A stretch of DNA of 64,000 nt from Tumebacillus flagellatus. Its GTDB lineage: Bacteria > Bacillota > Bacilli > Tumebacillales > Tumebacillaceae. Position 1 is the first letter of the stretch. Each line of letters starts with the position of its first letter. The stretch lies in the NCBI RefSeq assembly GCF_000714935.1, contig NZ_JMIR01000006.1, positions 1-64,000 on the forward strand. The letters run 5' to 3'. Below are positions 57,161-64,000 of the stretch, piece by piece. The notes under the pieces were generated by a model. The model was not told the origin of the DNA. It worked only from the letters and a program-made list of their open reading frames with translations, and searched no databases. The translations under genes were made by a program, and so were the position numbers.

Positions 57161-59038
57161 ATGCGTACACCGTCCGTCTCATTGTGCATGATCGTCAAAA
57201 ACGAGGAAAAAGTTCTGCCGCGCTGTTTGGAGAGCGTCAAAGGACTTGTCGAGGAAATCATCATCGTCGATACCGGATCAACAGATCGGACGGTGGAAAT
57301 CGCCAAGCAGTTCGGAGCCAAGGTGTACCACTTTGAGTGGATTCACGATTTTTCGGCGGCGCGCAATTTCTCTCTGCAACAGGCAACAGGCGACTACATC
57401 CTCGTGCTCGATGCCGATGAATACTTGGAGAAGAATGCAACCCTTCCGGAAGACTTGAAACTTTCGGCCGACTATTATTCAGTGCCGATCAAGAATTTGA
57501 TGACCGATTCGGTCGTCGTGCATATGGCCGTTCGACTGTTCAAACGCAGCGCCGGTCTCACCTACCGCAATAAATTGCATGAGAACCTGTACGTCTTGGA
57601 ACACGAAGATCTTACCAACGCAGATGCGACGTTTACGATCCTGCACACAGGGTATCTGCCGGATGTGGTGAAAAGCAAAAACAAAAAGATTCGGAATCTG
57701 GAACTCGTGGAACAAGAGGTCTCCGAGAACCCGAGCGGCTATAATCTGTTCAACTACGGCGTTTCCTTGATGAACACGGGTCAGTATGAAAAAGCGCTCG
57801 CGTCGTTCAAAAAAGCGTACCCGTTAAGCGTGAAGTACACGTTTGTCCGCTTCCTGCTTTTGAACATGGCGCAATGTTTGCACTACATGAAGCGGTACGA
57901 AGAAAGCATCTCAATCATGCAAGATGCGATTGCCGTTCATCCAGGGTTTACCGACTATTATTACGCGATGGGAATTGCGTATGAAGAGCTTGGATATTGG
58001 AAAGATGCAGAAGAGATTTATCAAACTTGCTTACAACTCGGCGACACCCGAGACGATGTCTCCTTTGAAGGGGCAGGCTCCTACCAATCCGTCTACAGGT
58101 TAGCCGTTCTCCATAAAAAACAAGGTCGGCTCGAAGAGGCTTTTGACATGGCATTTCAGGCTTTGCAACAAAAACCGGACTATCGCCCGGCCTTGAAGTT
58201 TTATCTGAAGACCATGTTTGAATCGGGCGTTTCGGCGGAAGACATGTATCAGCAATTGAACCTCGTCGTTCCGCTCTCCGACTTGTCCGTGTTGAAAACG
58301 ATCATTGCGGTCTGCTACGAAATTCGGCACCCGCTGTTGGATCGGTACTTGCAACTGTTCCCCGATGAGGTGTTCTCACCTGAAATTCGAGGGGTTTCCC
58401 GCTTGTATGCCCAACGTTACGAGGACGCACGCGACGAGTGGAGCAAACAGGAGACGTTTTCACCCGATGTGTTGAAAGACCTGATGCTCACCGCGTTCTT
58501 GTTGCAAGATCTGTCGCTGTTCAAACGGGCGGAGGCATTCCTCAATCTTCGTACCAAGGACAAAAAGTTTATCGGGGACCTGATGAAGCGGCAAACGCCG
58601 AAACAAGAACCCCTGACTGAAGACGCAGCCGATCTGTTGCTTCATCTCGCCGTGCAGCTGCTGGTCTTGAAAGAATATGATCTGTTTGAATGGCTCTCCC
58701 CGTATCTGACCCAGATGCCGGTCGCGTTCCAATGCAGCATGGCCAAGGCCTTGGATGACGCCGGGCATACGCAAACGGCGCTGGACCTGCTGCTTCCGCT
58801 GTATGGAGGGACGCAACCTTCCGTGGAGGTGCTGCTGACGCTGGGAGATCTCTGCTTCCGCCGTCATTTTTCGGAGGACGCTGAAGTGCTGTACCAGAAA
58901 GCGTTCCAGCGGGAGGCCACGTACGCCAACCATGAACGTTTGGCTCGCTTGTACGAGCAATTGGGAAAAACAGAACGTCTGCAAGAGATCAAATCGGCGA
59001 TTGCGCGGACATTTCCCCTTTGCAAATGGGTTCGCTAG
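57161..59038 (+). CDS. GT2 glycosyltransferase with TPR tail
   Basis: A 625-residue protein. Residues 1-230 are a GT-A domain of family 2: VSLCMIVKNEEKVLPRCLESV, IIIVDTGSTDRTVEIAKQF, WIHDFSAARNFSLQQATGDYILVLDADEYL (with the DAD motif). The rest is TPR-like (QYEKALASFKKAYPLS, RYEESISIMQDAIAVHPGFTDYYYAMGIAYEELGYWKDAEEIY, GRLEEAFDMAFQALQQ). Proteins of this plan next to flagellin often glycosylate it. The gene follows the hag terminator. A role in flagellin glycosylation is inference. Confidence 0.85.
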   Translation: MRTPSVSLCMIVKNEEKVLPRCLESVKGLVEEIIIVDTGSTDRTVEIAKQFGAKVYHFEWIHDFSAARNFSLQQATGDYILVLDADEYLEKNATLPEDLKLSADYYSVPIKNLMTDSVVVHMAVRLFKRSAGLTYRNKLHENLYVLEHEDLTNADATFTILHTGYLPDVVKSKNKKIRNLELVEQEVSENPSGYNLFNYGVSLMNTGQYEKALASFKKAYPLSVKYTFVRFLLLNMAQCLHYMKRYEESISIMQDAIAVHPGFTDYYYAMGIAYEELGYWKDAEEIYQTCLQLGDTRDDVSFEGAGSYQSVYRLAVLHKKQGRLEEAFDMAFQALQQKPDYRPALKFYLKTMFESGVSAEDMYQQLNLVVPLSDLSVLKTIIAVCYEIRHPLLDRYLQLFPDEVFSPEIRGVSRLYAQRYEDARDEWSKQETFSPDVLKDLMLTAFLLQDLSLFKRAEAFLNLRTKDKKFIGDLMKRQTPKQEPLTEDAADLLLHLAVQLLVLKEYDLFEWLSPYLTQMPVAFQCSMAKALDDAGHTQTALDLLLPLYGGTQPSVEVLLTLGDLCFRRHFSEDAEVLYQKAFQREATYANHERLARLYEQLGKTERLQEIKSAIARTFPLCKWVR

Positions 59039-59111
59039 GGAATAAGGCATCAAAACCTGCGCAAATCGGTGAAAAAGAGCGACTATCGAGATTTTTGAGG
59101 GAATTTCCCGC

Positions 59112-59139
59112 TGAAAAAGCGGGCGGATTTCGTCGAAAT
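59112..59139 (+). promoter_or_regulatory. Possible sigma-D promoter of fliD
   Basis: TGAA, a 16-base spacer and GTCGAAAT, partly matching the sigma-D consensus. A CCCGCT/AGCGGG hairpin overlaps the -35. Confidence 0.35.
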
Positions 59140-59176
59140 AACTGGATAAGTAGACTGCGTGAAAGGGTGATATAGG

Positions 59177-60724
59177 ATGACGACACATATCTCCGGCTTT
59201 GCGTCTGGATTGGACGTTGACTCGCTCGTCAAACAGATGATGCAAGCGAAAAAGGTACCGGTTGACAAAATGAAACAACAGCAACAGACGCTGGTCTGGA
59301 AACGCGATCAGTACCGCAGCATGAACACGATGCTTTCTCAATTGAAGGACGCTGCAAACGCCCTGCGATTCTCCTCGACGTTGGCTGCGAAAAAAGTCAC
59401 GGCGGGCAGCTCGGCCGTCTCGGTGTCGGGGAATCCGAACGCTGTGATCGGAACGCAAACTCTCACCGTGCAACAGCTGGCGACCGGCGGCGCGATGGTC
59501 AGTTCATCCACCGTCTCCTCGACGGCAAGCATGGCCGCCAGTGCGACCACGCTCAGCGTCAACGGCACCAACATCACGATCAACGACGGCGCCACCGTCA
59601 GCGATGTGGTCAAAGCGATCAACGCGCAATCCGGTACGACCGGTGTGAGCGCATCGTACGACACGACGACGCAACGTATGTATCTGAACACGAGCAAAAC
59701 CGGCGCCGTCGCGCAGATCAACTTGAGCGTGACGGACGCGGATACCGGCGGAGACGGCAATTTGTTGTCGAACCTTGGGTTGGCGGCGACGGGTGTGACG
59801 ACCGCAACGGCTGCAGGTCAAGACGCGATCGTGAATTTTAACGGAGTTTCGAACATCCATCAGTCTTCGAACTCCTTTACGCTCAACAACATCAACTTCC
59901 AACTGTTGCAACCTCCCGCCAAGGATGCGTCCGGAAACAACGTGCCGTACGATGTCACGATCACCGTGACGGCAGACGTGGACAAAGCGGTGGATGCCGT
60001 GAAAAACTTTGTCAATACCTACAACGATATCATCTCCAAGGTGTACGACAAAACCCATGAGCAGCGGTACCGCGATTTTCCTCCGTTGACAGATGATCAG
60101 AAAGCGTCCATGAAAGACACCGACATCGCGAACTGGAATGACAAAGCGCAGTCCGGCTTGTTGCAAAACGACATGACGCTCAACAGCGCGTTAAACCAAT
60201 TCCGCTCTGTGCTGGGCGCAACGATGACGGGCGTGCCGGCGGGCCAGTATAATTCGTTGGATCAGGTGGGGATCACGACGGCCAAGCCGGGGAACTCCAC
60301 CAGTTATATGGAACACGGCAAGCTGTATCTCGATGAAGCCAAGCTGAGAGAAACGCTGATGTCGAACCCGGACCAAGTGATGAGCTTATTCGGGAAAGCC
60401 AATACGGTCTCGACGGTGACCAAACCGGACGGCAGCACGTCGGTCAAGCCCAACTTGGACGGCGGGTTCGCCTCCAACCTGTACACGGTGCTGAACGCGA
60501 AAATGAAAGAGATTACCGGCTTGGCAGGCAGTACGACCTCGCAGGCTGACACCAGTACGTTGGGATTGCAGATTAGTTCCTGGTCCACCAAAATTACAGA
60601 CGCCAACAATAAACTGTCTACCTATGAACAACAGTATTACAACCAATTTTCGAAACTGGAAGCTGCCATGAACAAAGCAAACTCGCAAAGCTCCATGTTC
60701 TCCAGCATGATGTCCAGCAACTAA
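59177..60724 (+). CDS. fliD: Flagellar filament cap protein FliD
   Basis: A 515-residue exported protein. The N-terminal ISGFASGLDVDSLVKQMMQAKKVPVDKMKQQQQTLVWKRDQYR and the C-terminal LSTYEQQYYNQFSKLEAAMNKANSQSSMF are the conserved cap helices; the middle is beta-rich. It caps the growing filament and guides flagellin folding. AAAGGGTGAT precedes the start. fliS and a fliT-like gene follow. Confidence 0.94.
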   Translation: MTTHISGFASGLDVDSLVKQMMQAKKVPVDKMKQQQQTLVWKRDQYRSMNTMLSQLKDAANALRFSSTLAAKKVTAGSSAVSVSGNPNAVIGTQTLTVQQLATGGAMVSSSTVSSTASMAASATTLSVNGTNITINDGATVSDVVKAINAQSGTTGVSASYDTTTQRMYLNTSKTGAVAQINLSVTDADTGGDGNLLSNLGLAATGVTTATAAGQDAIVNFNGVSNIHQSSNSFTLNNINFQLLQPPAKDASGNNVPYDVTITVTADVDKAVDAVKNFVNTYNDIISKVYDKTHEQRYRDFPPLTDDQKASMKDTDIANWNDKAQSGLLQNDMTLNSALNQFRSVLGATMTGVPAGQYNSLDQVGITTAKPGNSTSYMEHGKLYLDEAKLRETLMSNPDQVMSLFGKANTVSTVTKPDGSTSVKPNLDGGFASNLYTVLNAKMKEITGLAGSTTSQADTSTLGLQISSWSTKITDANNKLSTYEQQYYNQFSKLEAAMNKANSQSSMFSSMMSSN

Positions 60725-60752
60725 ACAATGACCAATAGGGGGACTTGTTTCT

Positions 60753-61166
60753 ATGATGAAGAATCCGTACCAGTCGTATAGCAACACGCAAGCGATGACC
60801 GCAACCCCCGGCGAGTTGACACTGATGCTGTTCAACGGGGCGATCCGTTTCTTGAAACAAGCATCGATCGGTCTTGAAGATAAAGACTATGAAACGGTCA
60901 ATACCAACCTGCTCAAAGCGCAGAACATCCTGCTTGAACTGATGTCTACGCTCAAAATGGAATATGAAGTCGCCCAGGGATTGATGCCGCTCTATCAATT
61001 CATGTATGAACAGCTCGTACAAGCGAACATCAAAAAAAACCAGACGCCGATCCAAGATGTGATCGGCTTGCTGGAAGAGCTTCGAGATACGTGGAACGAG
61101 GCGATCAAACTGGCGCGCGTTCAACAAGCAGGCGGGGCTCGCGTCGCCTCTGGGAATGGGGCATGA
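60753..61166 (+). CDS. fliS: Flagellar export chaperone FliS
   Basis: A 137-residue helical protein: NPYQSYSNTQAMTATPGELTLMLFNGAIRFLKQA and AQNILLELMSTLKMEYEVAQGLMPLYQFMYEQLVQANIKKN, the FliS core. It binds the flagellin C-terminus in the cytosol. Its stop overlaps the next start by four bases (ATGA). Confidence 0.95.
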   Translation: MMKNPYQSYSNTQAMTATPGELTLMLFNGAIRFLKQASIGLEDKDYETVNTNLLKAQNILLELMSTLKMEYEVAQGLMPLYQFMYEQLVQANIKKNQTPIQDVIGLLEELRDTWNEAIKLARVQQAGGARVASGNGA

Positions 61167-61528
61167 TCGGCGTGAGCGAGTGGTCTATGTTGAAGCATGT
61201 TGAAGCTTTTGAAGGAAAGACTCTCGAAATCATTGAGCTCCTTCACCAGTCTGGCGAAGACCTCGATGTTGACCGCGTGACCAACTTGTTGACGGAGCGC
61301 GGCACCGTTTTGGCCCGCATGAGTAAACCGGATCAGGAGCTTTCAGCTGATGAACGGGAGCGCGTCCAACAGGCGCAGGTGGCGGACAGCCGCATGCGCG
61401 ACATGTTGCGGGAGCATCTGCTGGAGGCGCAAAGCAAGAACGCCAAGATGCAAACGGCAAGGCGGGCGCAGGAAAGTTACAATTCCCCGATGATGGCAGG
61501 GTCTGCTTTTTTTGACCGTAAAAATTGA
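61163..61528 (+). CDS. FliT-like flagellar protein
   Basis: A 121-residue helical protein starting inside the fliS stop. It has a charged coiled-coil plan (EAFEGKTLEIIELLHQSGEDLDVDRVTNLLTERGTVLARM, ADSRMRDMLREHLLEAQSKNAKMQTARRAQESYN). The place after fliS and the helical plan match FliT, the FliD chaperone, although the sequence is too divergent to be sure. Confidence 0.7.
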   Translation: MIGVSEWSMLKHVEAFEGKTLEIIELLHQSGEDLDVDRVTNLLTERGTVLARMSKPDQELSADERERVQQAQVADSRMRDMLREHLLEAQSKNAKMQTARRAQESYNSPMMAGSAFFDRKN

Positions 61529-61542
61529 TCTGTGCTTCACGA

Positions 61543-61638
61543 TGTGGATAAGTTATCCACATCATCCACAATTCTTGTGGATTACGTGACGGAACCTCCT
61601 CAAATCTGTTGAATTCTTACTCGAATGTCTGTGGATAA
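61543..61638 (+). other. Cluster of five DnaA-box-like sites
   Basis: TGTGGATAA (61543-61551) and TTATCCACA (61553-61561) are perfect DnaA boxes in inverted orientation, one base apart. TCATCCACA (61562-61570) and TGTGGATTA (61576-61584) form a second inverted pair, each one base off. A fifth perfect TGTGGATAA is at 61630-61638. The stretch 61529-61692 has no gene. There is no dnaA, dnaN or AT-rich unwinding element nearby, so it is unlikely to be oriC; it may titrate DnaA or regulate the adjacent gene. Confidence 0.6.
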
Positions 61639-61692
61639 CATCTTAGCCTGAGGAACCGGTTGCGTGAAATACAACCGAAGGAGTGAATGAAG

Positions 61693-62040
61693 ATGCACAT
61701 ATCCTCTGACATGCGATTGACGACAGAAGCAACTCGTATGACAGAAACGGTTGCCGCAACAACGGCAGCCGGACACGTTCAACCTCAACCTGTTGCAACC
61801 GGAGGAAACGTCAAAGAGGATCAGGTTCACCAGGCCGTTCAGACGATGGGGAAGTATTTGCAACAAATGAACGAATCGCAAGTGCAGATCAATTATGACG
61901 AAGAGATTGACCGCGTCATCGTCAAATACGTGTCGCCCACAAACGGTGAAGTCATCAACCAAATCCCTTCGAAGGACTTTGTCGATTTCGAAAAGGAATT
62001 CGTGAAAACGATCGGCCTTTTGTTCGACAAGAGTGTCTAA
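61693..62040 (+). CDS. flaG: FlaG-family flagellar protein
   Basis: A 115-residue protein with a disordered N-terminal half and a conserved C-terminal half (ESQVQINYDEEIDRVIVKYVSPTNGEVINQIPSKDFVDFEKEFVK), the FlaG/YvyC domain. In Bacillus it is part of the filament locus; it may affect filament length. The ATG at 61693 is nine bases after AAGGAG; one six bases earlier is too close. The upstream 160 bases hold DnaA-box-like sites. Confidence 0.88.
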   Translation: MHISSDMRLTTEATRMTETVAATTAAGHVQPQPVATGGNVKEDQVHQAVQTMGKYLQQMNESQVQINYDEEIDRVIVKYVSPTNGEVINQIPSKDFVDFEKEFVKTIGLLFDKSV

Positions 62041-62060
62041 TCCTCTTGCAACGAATGCAA

Positions 62061-62099
62061 AAAACCGCACGCCCTGACGAAGGGACGTGCGGTTTTTTG
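62061..62099 (+). terminator. Bidirectional-looking terminator
   Basis: AAAACCGCACG pairs with CGTGCGGTTTT around a 12-base loop, with T on the plus side and T (from the A run) on the minus side. It lies between convergent flaG and the minus-strand membrane protein gene. Confidence 0.88.
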
Positions 62100-62118
62100 C
62101 TAGGTATGGTTTGGAAGC

Positions 62119-62514
62119 TTACAGCTGGTTGACCGAAAACGCAATCGACACCACAATCATCAAAAGCGCCGAGATCAACATCGTGATGTCCCTCCCGCGC
62201 TCTCGGAGGGATTGTGCATCCCGTTCGTTCAGTGCACGGTTGGCTTCTTCGTATTCACGCTTCTCTTCGATCGTTTTGAACTTCATCATCGCCAAGTAGT
62301 TCGGCACGCCCATCCGGCGGCGAAAACTGAACAGGCGCGAGAAAACCACGACCCCGATGATCAAGTAGATCAGACCGATTTGAAACACCCCGTTCGAGAT
62401 GCGGGTGGACAATTCGGCGAACGTGTCCGGGCGGTAGCGCAGCCATTGATAGAGTGCGATCAGCACCGCGCTCACGATGCCGATCAACAGGCCCCGCAGG
62501 AAACCTCTGCGCAT
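62119..62514 (-). CDS. Small membrane protein of unknown function (DUF3899-like)
   Basis: A 131-residue protein with three hydrophobic segments (GLLIGIVSAVLIALYQWL, FQIGLIYLIIGVVVFSRLF, ITMLISALLMIVVSIAFSV) and a charged helix between the second and third (FKTIEEKREYEEANRALNERDAQSLRERG). The plan resembles DUF3899 proteins of Bacilli; that match is tentative. GGGAGGTG is six bases upstream. It follows the 62527-62811 gene by 12 bases on the same strand, so the two form an operon. Confidence 0.65.
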   Translation of the reverse strand: MRRGFLRGLLIGIVSAVLIALYQWLRYRPDTFAELSTRISNGVFQIGLIYLIIGVVVFSRLFSFRRRMGVPNYLAMMKFKTIEEKREYEEANRALNERDAQSLRERGRDITMLISALLMIVVSIAFSVNQL

Positions 62515-62526
62515 GGGGGCACCTCC

Positions 62527-62811
62527 CTATAGGTTGTAGATGCTCTCGACTTCTTCGTTTTCAAATTCCATCTCGCGCTCCCGGTTCTTCTCGCGGAAGC
62601 TGACGACATAATGCGTATACGTGCGTTCCTTCAACAGCAGGTCGGTCACGCCGAAGTCGGTTTGCAACTTCGCGGCGAGGTCGGTCTTGGCAGCTTGCGA
62701 TTCCTCGTCCGGCGCGATCATCTCGATGGCGACCATCTGCGTCCAGCTGAGCAGGAGCAGGTCGAGGTCCGGCATCATTTCCACTTCAAAATCGTCTACG
62801 ATATCAGACAC
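62527..62811 (-). CDS. Small soluble protein of unknown function
   Basis: A 94-residue acidic protein starting at a GTG six bases after GAGAGGG. It has a strand-helix plan (DLDLLLLSWTQMVAIEMIA, AKTDLAAKLQTDFGVTDLLLKE, HYVVSFREKNREREMEFENEE) and no signal peptide. I do not recognise a family. It is the first gene of a two-gene minus-strand unit with the membrane protein at 62119-62514. Confidence 0.6.
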   Translation of the reverse strand: MSDIVDDFEVEMMPDLDLLLLSWTQMVAIEMIAPDEESQAAKTDLAAKLQTDFGVTDLLLKERTYTHYVVSFREKNREREMEFENEEVESIYNL

Positions 62812-62965
62812 AGAAATCCCTCTCTCGTTTCAAAGCTATCTCTTATCTTACCACATTTTGCACCTGCACAACCCTCAAACCCCTGTTGCAGAAGGGAAAA
62901 ACGGCGCTCGTCCAGAACTAGTACGATAGAAAATGGAGTCGGACACAAGGGAGCGGAGGATGAAC

Positions 62966-64000
62966 ATGCGCGAGAGAGTCAAACTGTTGCAGGCAGGAGA
63001 TTTGCATATCGGGACGGCATTTTCCGGGAGCGGGTTCGGGGTGGAGAAAGCCCGCCGCCGCCGTCGGGAAGTGCTCGGCACGTTTCGCCTCTTGTGCGAA
63101 GCGGCGCAAACGTATCAAGTGGACGGGGTGCTGCTGACGGGCGACCTGTTTGAAGCGGAGTGGGTCAGCGAAGCGGAGGCCGCCGAAGTGCGGCACCTGC
63201 TCGGGCTGCTCGAGTGCCCGGTGTTGATCACCCCCGGCAACCACGACGCCCTCTTGCCGGGCAACCCCTATTCGTGGGGCGAGTGGCCTGCGAACGTGCA
63301 CATCTTCGGCCCGCAAGTGGAAGCCAAACGCCTGCCGGAGCTGGGCTTGACCGTGCACGGCTACGGCTACGGGCAGAAGTGGGTGCGCGAGAACCCGATG
63401 CGCGGGTATAAAGTGCCGGATGACGGCGGTCTGCACGTCGTGATGATTCACGGCTCCTATGAATCTCCCGAACAGACCCCCTATTGGCCGGTGTCCCGTG
63501 ACGAACTCCTGTCCTTGGGTGCCGATTATGTCGCCCTCGGCCATTATCACCAAGCGCAAGTCCTGCTCGACGCAGGCGGACTCTTGCAAGCGGCGTACGC
63601 CGGGTCGCTGGAGCCGTTGGGCTTTGACGAGACGGACGAGCACGGCGCGTTTCTTCTGCACGTGGGGCGGGGCGGTGCCCGCGTCGAATGGCTTGCGCTG
63701 GCACAGCGCGCCTACCGCCGGCTGGAGATCGACCTCGACGGGTGCAGTCACTTGCTGGAAGCGGCCGACCGGATTCGCGAAGCCGTTCCGGCAAATTGGC
63801 AAGGTCAAGACTTGGTTGAGGCGGTGCTGGTCGGCGCGGTCGACCCGGCGCTGCAGCTCGATTTGCAAGACCTCGCCGAACGCCTCGCCGACCTCGCGTT
63901 TCACTTGCGCTTGACCGACCGCACGCACCCGGACCTCGACGGCGATGCCTACGCGCCCGCCACGGCTCCGGGGCGGTTCGTCGCCAAGATGCGCGAGCGG
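62966..64000 (+). CDS. SbcD/Mre11-like DNA repair exonuclease, N-terminal part (runs off the window)
   Basis: At least 345 residues with no stop before the window end. The calcineurin-like phosphoesterase motifs are all present: LQAGDLHIG (metal Asp and His), LLTGDLFE, ITPGNHDA, VMIHGSYE and LGHYHQAQ. A capping region follows from about residue 240. Such proteins work with an SbcC-type ATPase, which may be coded just beyond the edge. The ATG at 62966 is six bases after GGAGG; an ATG six bases earlier touches the binding site. It could also be the YhaM/YhaO-type Bacillus protein. Confidence 0.85.
   Translation, partial: MRERVKLLQAGDLHIGTAFSGSGFGVEKARRRRREVLGTFRLLCEAAQTYQVDGVLLTGDLFEAEWVSEAEAAEVRHLLGLLECPVLITPGNHDALLPGNPYSWGEWPANVHIFGPQVEAKRLPELGLTVHGYGYGQKWVRENPMRGYKVPDDGGLHVVMIHGSYESPEQTPYWPVSRDELLSLGADYVALGHYHQAQVLLDAGGLLQAAYAGSLEPLGFDETDEHGAFLLHVGRGGARVEWLALAQRAYRRLEIDLDGCSHLLEAADRIREAVPANWQGQDLVEAVLVGAVDPALQLDLQDLAERLADLAFHLRLTDRTHPDLDGDAYAPATAPGRFVAKMRER

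Noticed and set aside
61543..61638. Chromosome replication origin
   Set aside because: There are DnaA boxes but no dnaA/dnaN genes and no AT-rich unwinding region next to them; described as a box cluster instead.
1..64000. CRISPR arrays, tRNA or rRNA genes, prophage or insertion sequences
   Set aside because: No regularly spaced repeats, tRNA-like cloverleafs with conserved TTCGAATC arms, rRNA stretches or transposase/integrase frames were seen; only the intron end at the left edge is mobile.

Overview
The window looks like chromosome from a motile, endospore-forming, S-layer-bearing Gram-positive of the Bacillales, most like the Alicyclobacillaceae/Brevibacillus side (a Tumebacillus-like organism would fit). 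The evidence is a Spo0E-type phosphatase, an alpha/beta SASP, DegS/DegU, PhoP/PhoR, SLH-domain surface proteins with CsaB, strong GGAGG ribosome binding sites with many GTG/TTG starts, and the Bacillus-type flagellar filament locus. The genus assignment is inference. No rRNA, tRNA or CRISPR array was seen. The only mobile DNA is the 3' end of a group II intron at the left edge.

Layout. 1-12 kb: intron end, a SLAP-domain protein, phosphoglucomutase/phosphomannomutase, and two large SLH surface proteins flanking an S41 peptidase. 12-20 kb: a CPBP membrane protease, a TPR/HTH regulator of the RRNPP type overlapping a 45-residue secreted peptide gene, a three-part envelope O-acylation cassette (SGNH protein, MBOAT, and a 34-residue DltX-like microprotein), a cell-surface metallopeptidase, a c-di-GMP-riboswitch-like RNA and a small spo0E-like gene. 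20-25 kb: CsaB, two LCP proteins, a WecG/TagA glycosyltransferase and a secreted protein, all consistent with making, pyruvylating and attaching the wall polymer that SLH domains bind. 25-31 kb: SASP, metK, a second RRNPP-like regulator without a visible peptide, degS-degU and a short GT2-like protein. 31-35 kb: a canonical c-di-GMP-I riboswitch with an elaborate leader, a chemotaxis receptor and a GGDEF-EAL protein. 35-44.5 kb: a phosphate block (Pho box, pstSCAB, phoU, recD2, phoP, phoR). 44.5-48.7 kb: degV, comF and a three-gene fatty-acid-type set (dehydratase, ketoreductase, ketosynthase). 48.7-62 kb: flagellar filament genes yvyF, flgM, flgN, flgK, flgL, a DUF6470 gene, fliW, csrA, hag, fliD, fliS, a fliT-like gene and flaG, with two large glycosyltransferases in between. 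62-64 kb: two unknown small proteins and the start of an SbcD-like exonuclease gene that leaves the window.

How it fits together. Three themes recur: the surface (SLH proteins, CsaB, LCP, O-acylation), motility with its post-transcriptional control (FliW-CsrA-Hag, FlgM, sigma-D promoters, c-di-GMP riboswitch and GGDEF-EAL), and phosphate starvation. The strongest candidates for something undescribed are (i) the regulator/propeptide pair at 13956-15376, (ii) the SGNH-MBOAT-microprotein cassette at 15509-17838, (iii) the dehydratase/ketoreductase/ketosynthase set lodged between comF and yvyF, (iv) a cluster of five DnaA-box-like sites at 61543-61638, and (v) the structured leader at 30951-31570. 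All were found by reading the sequence; no database search was possible.
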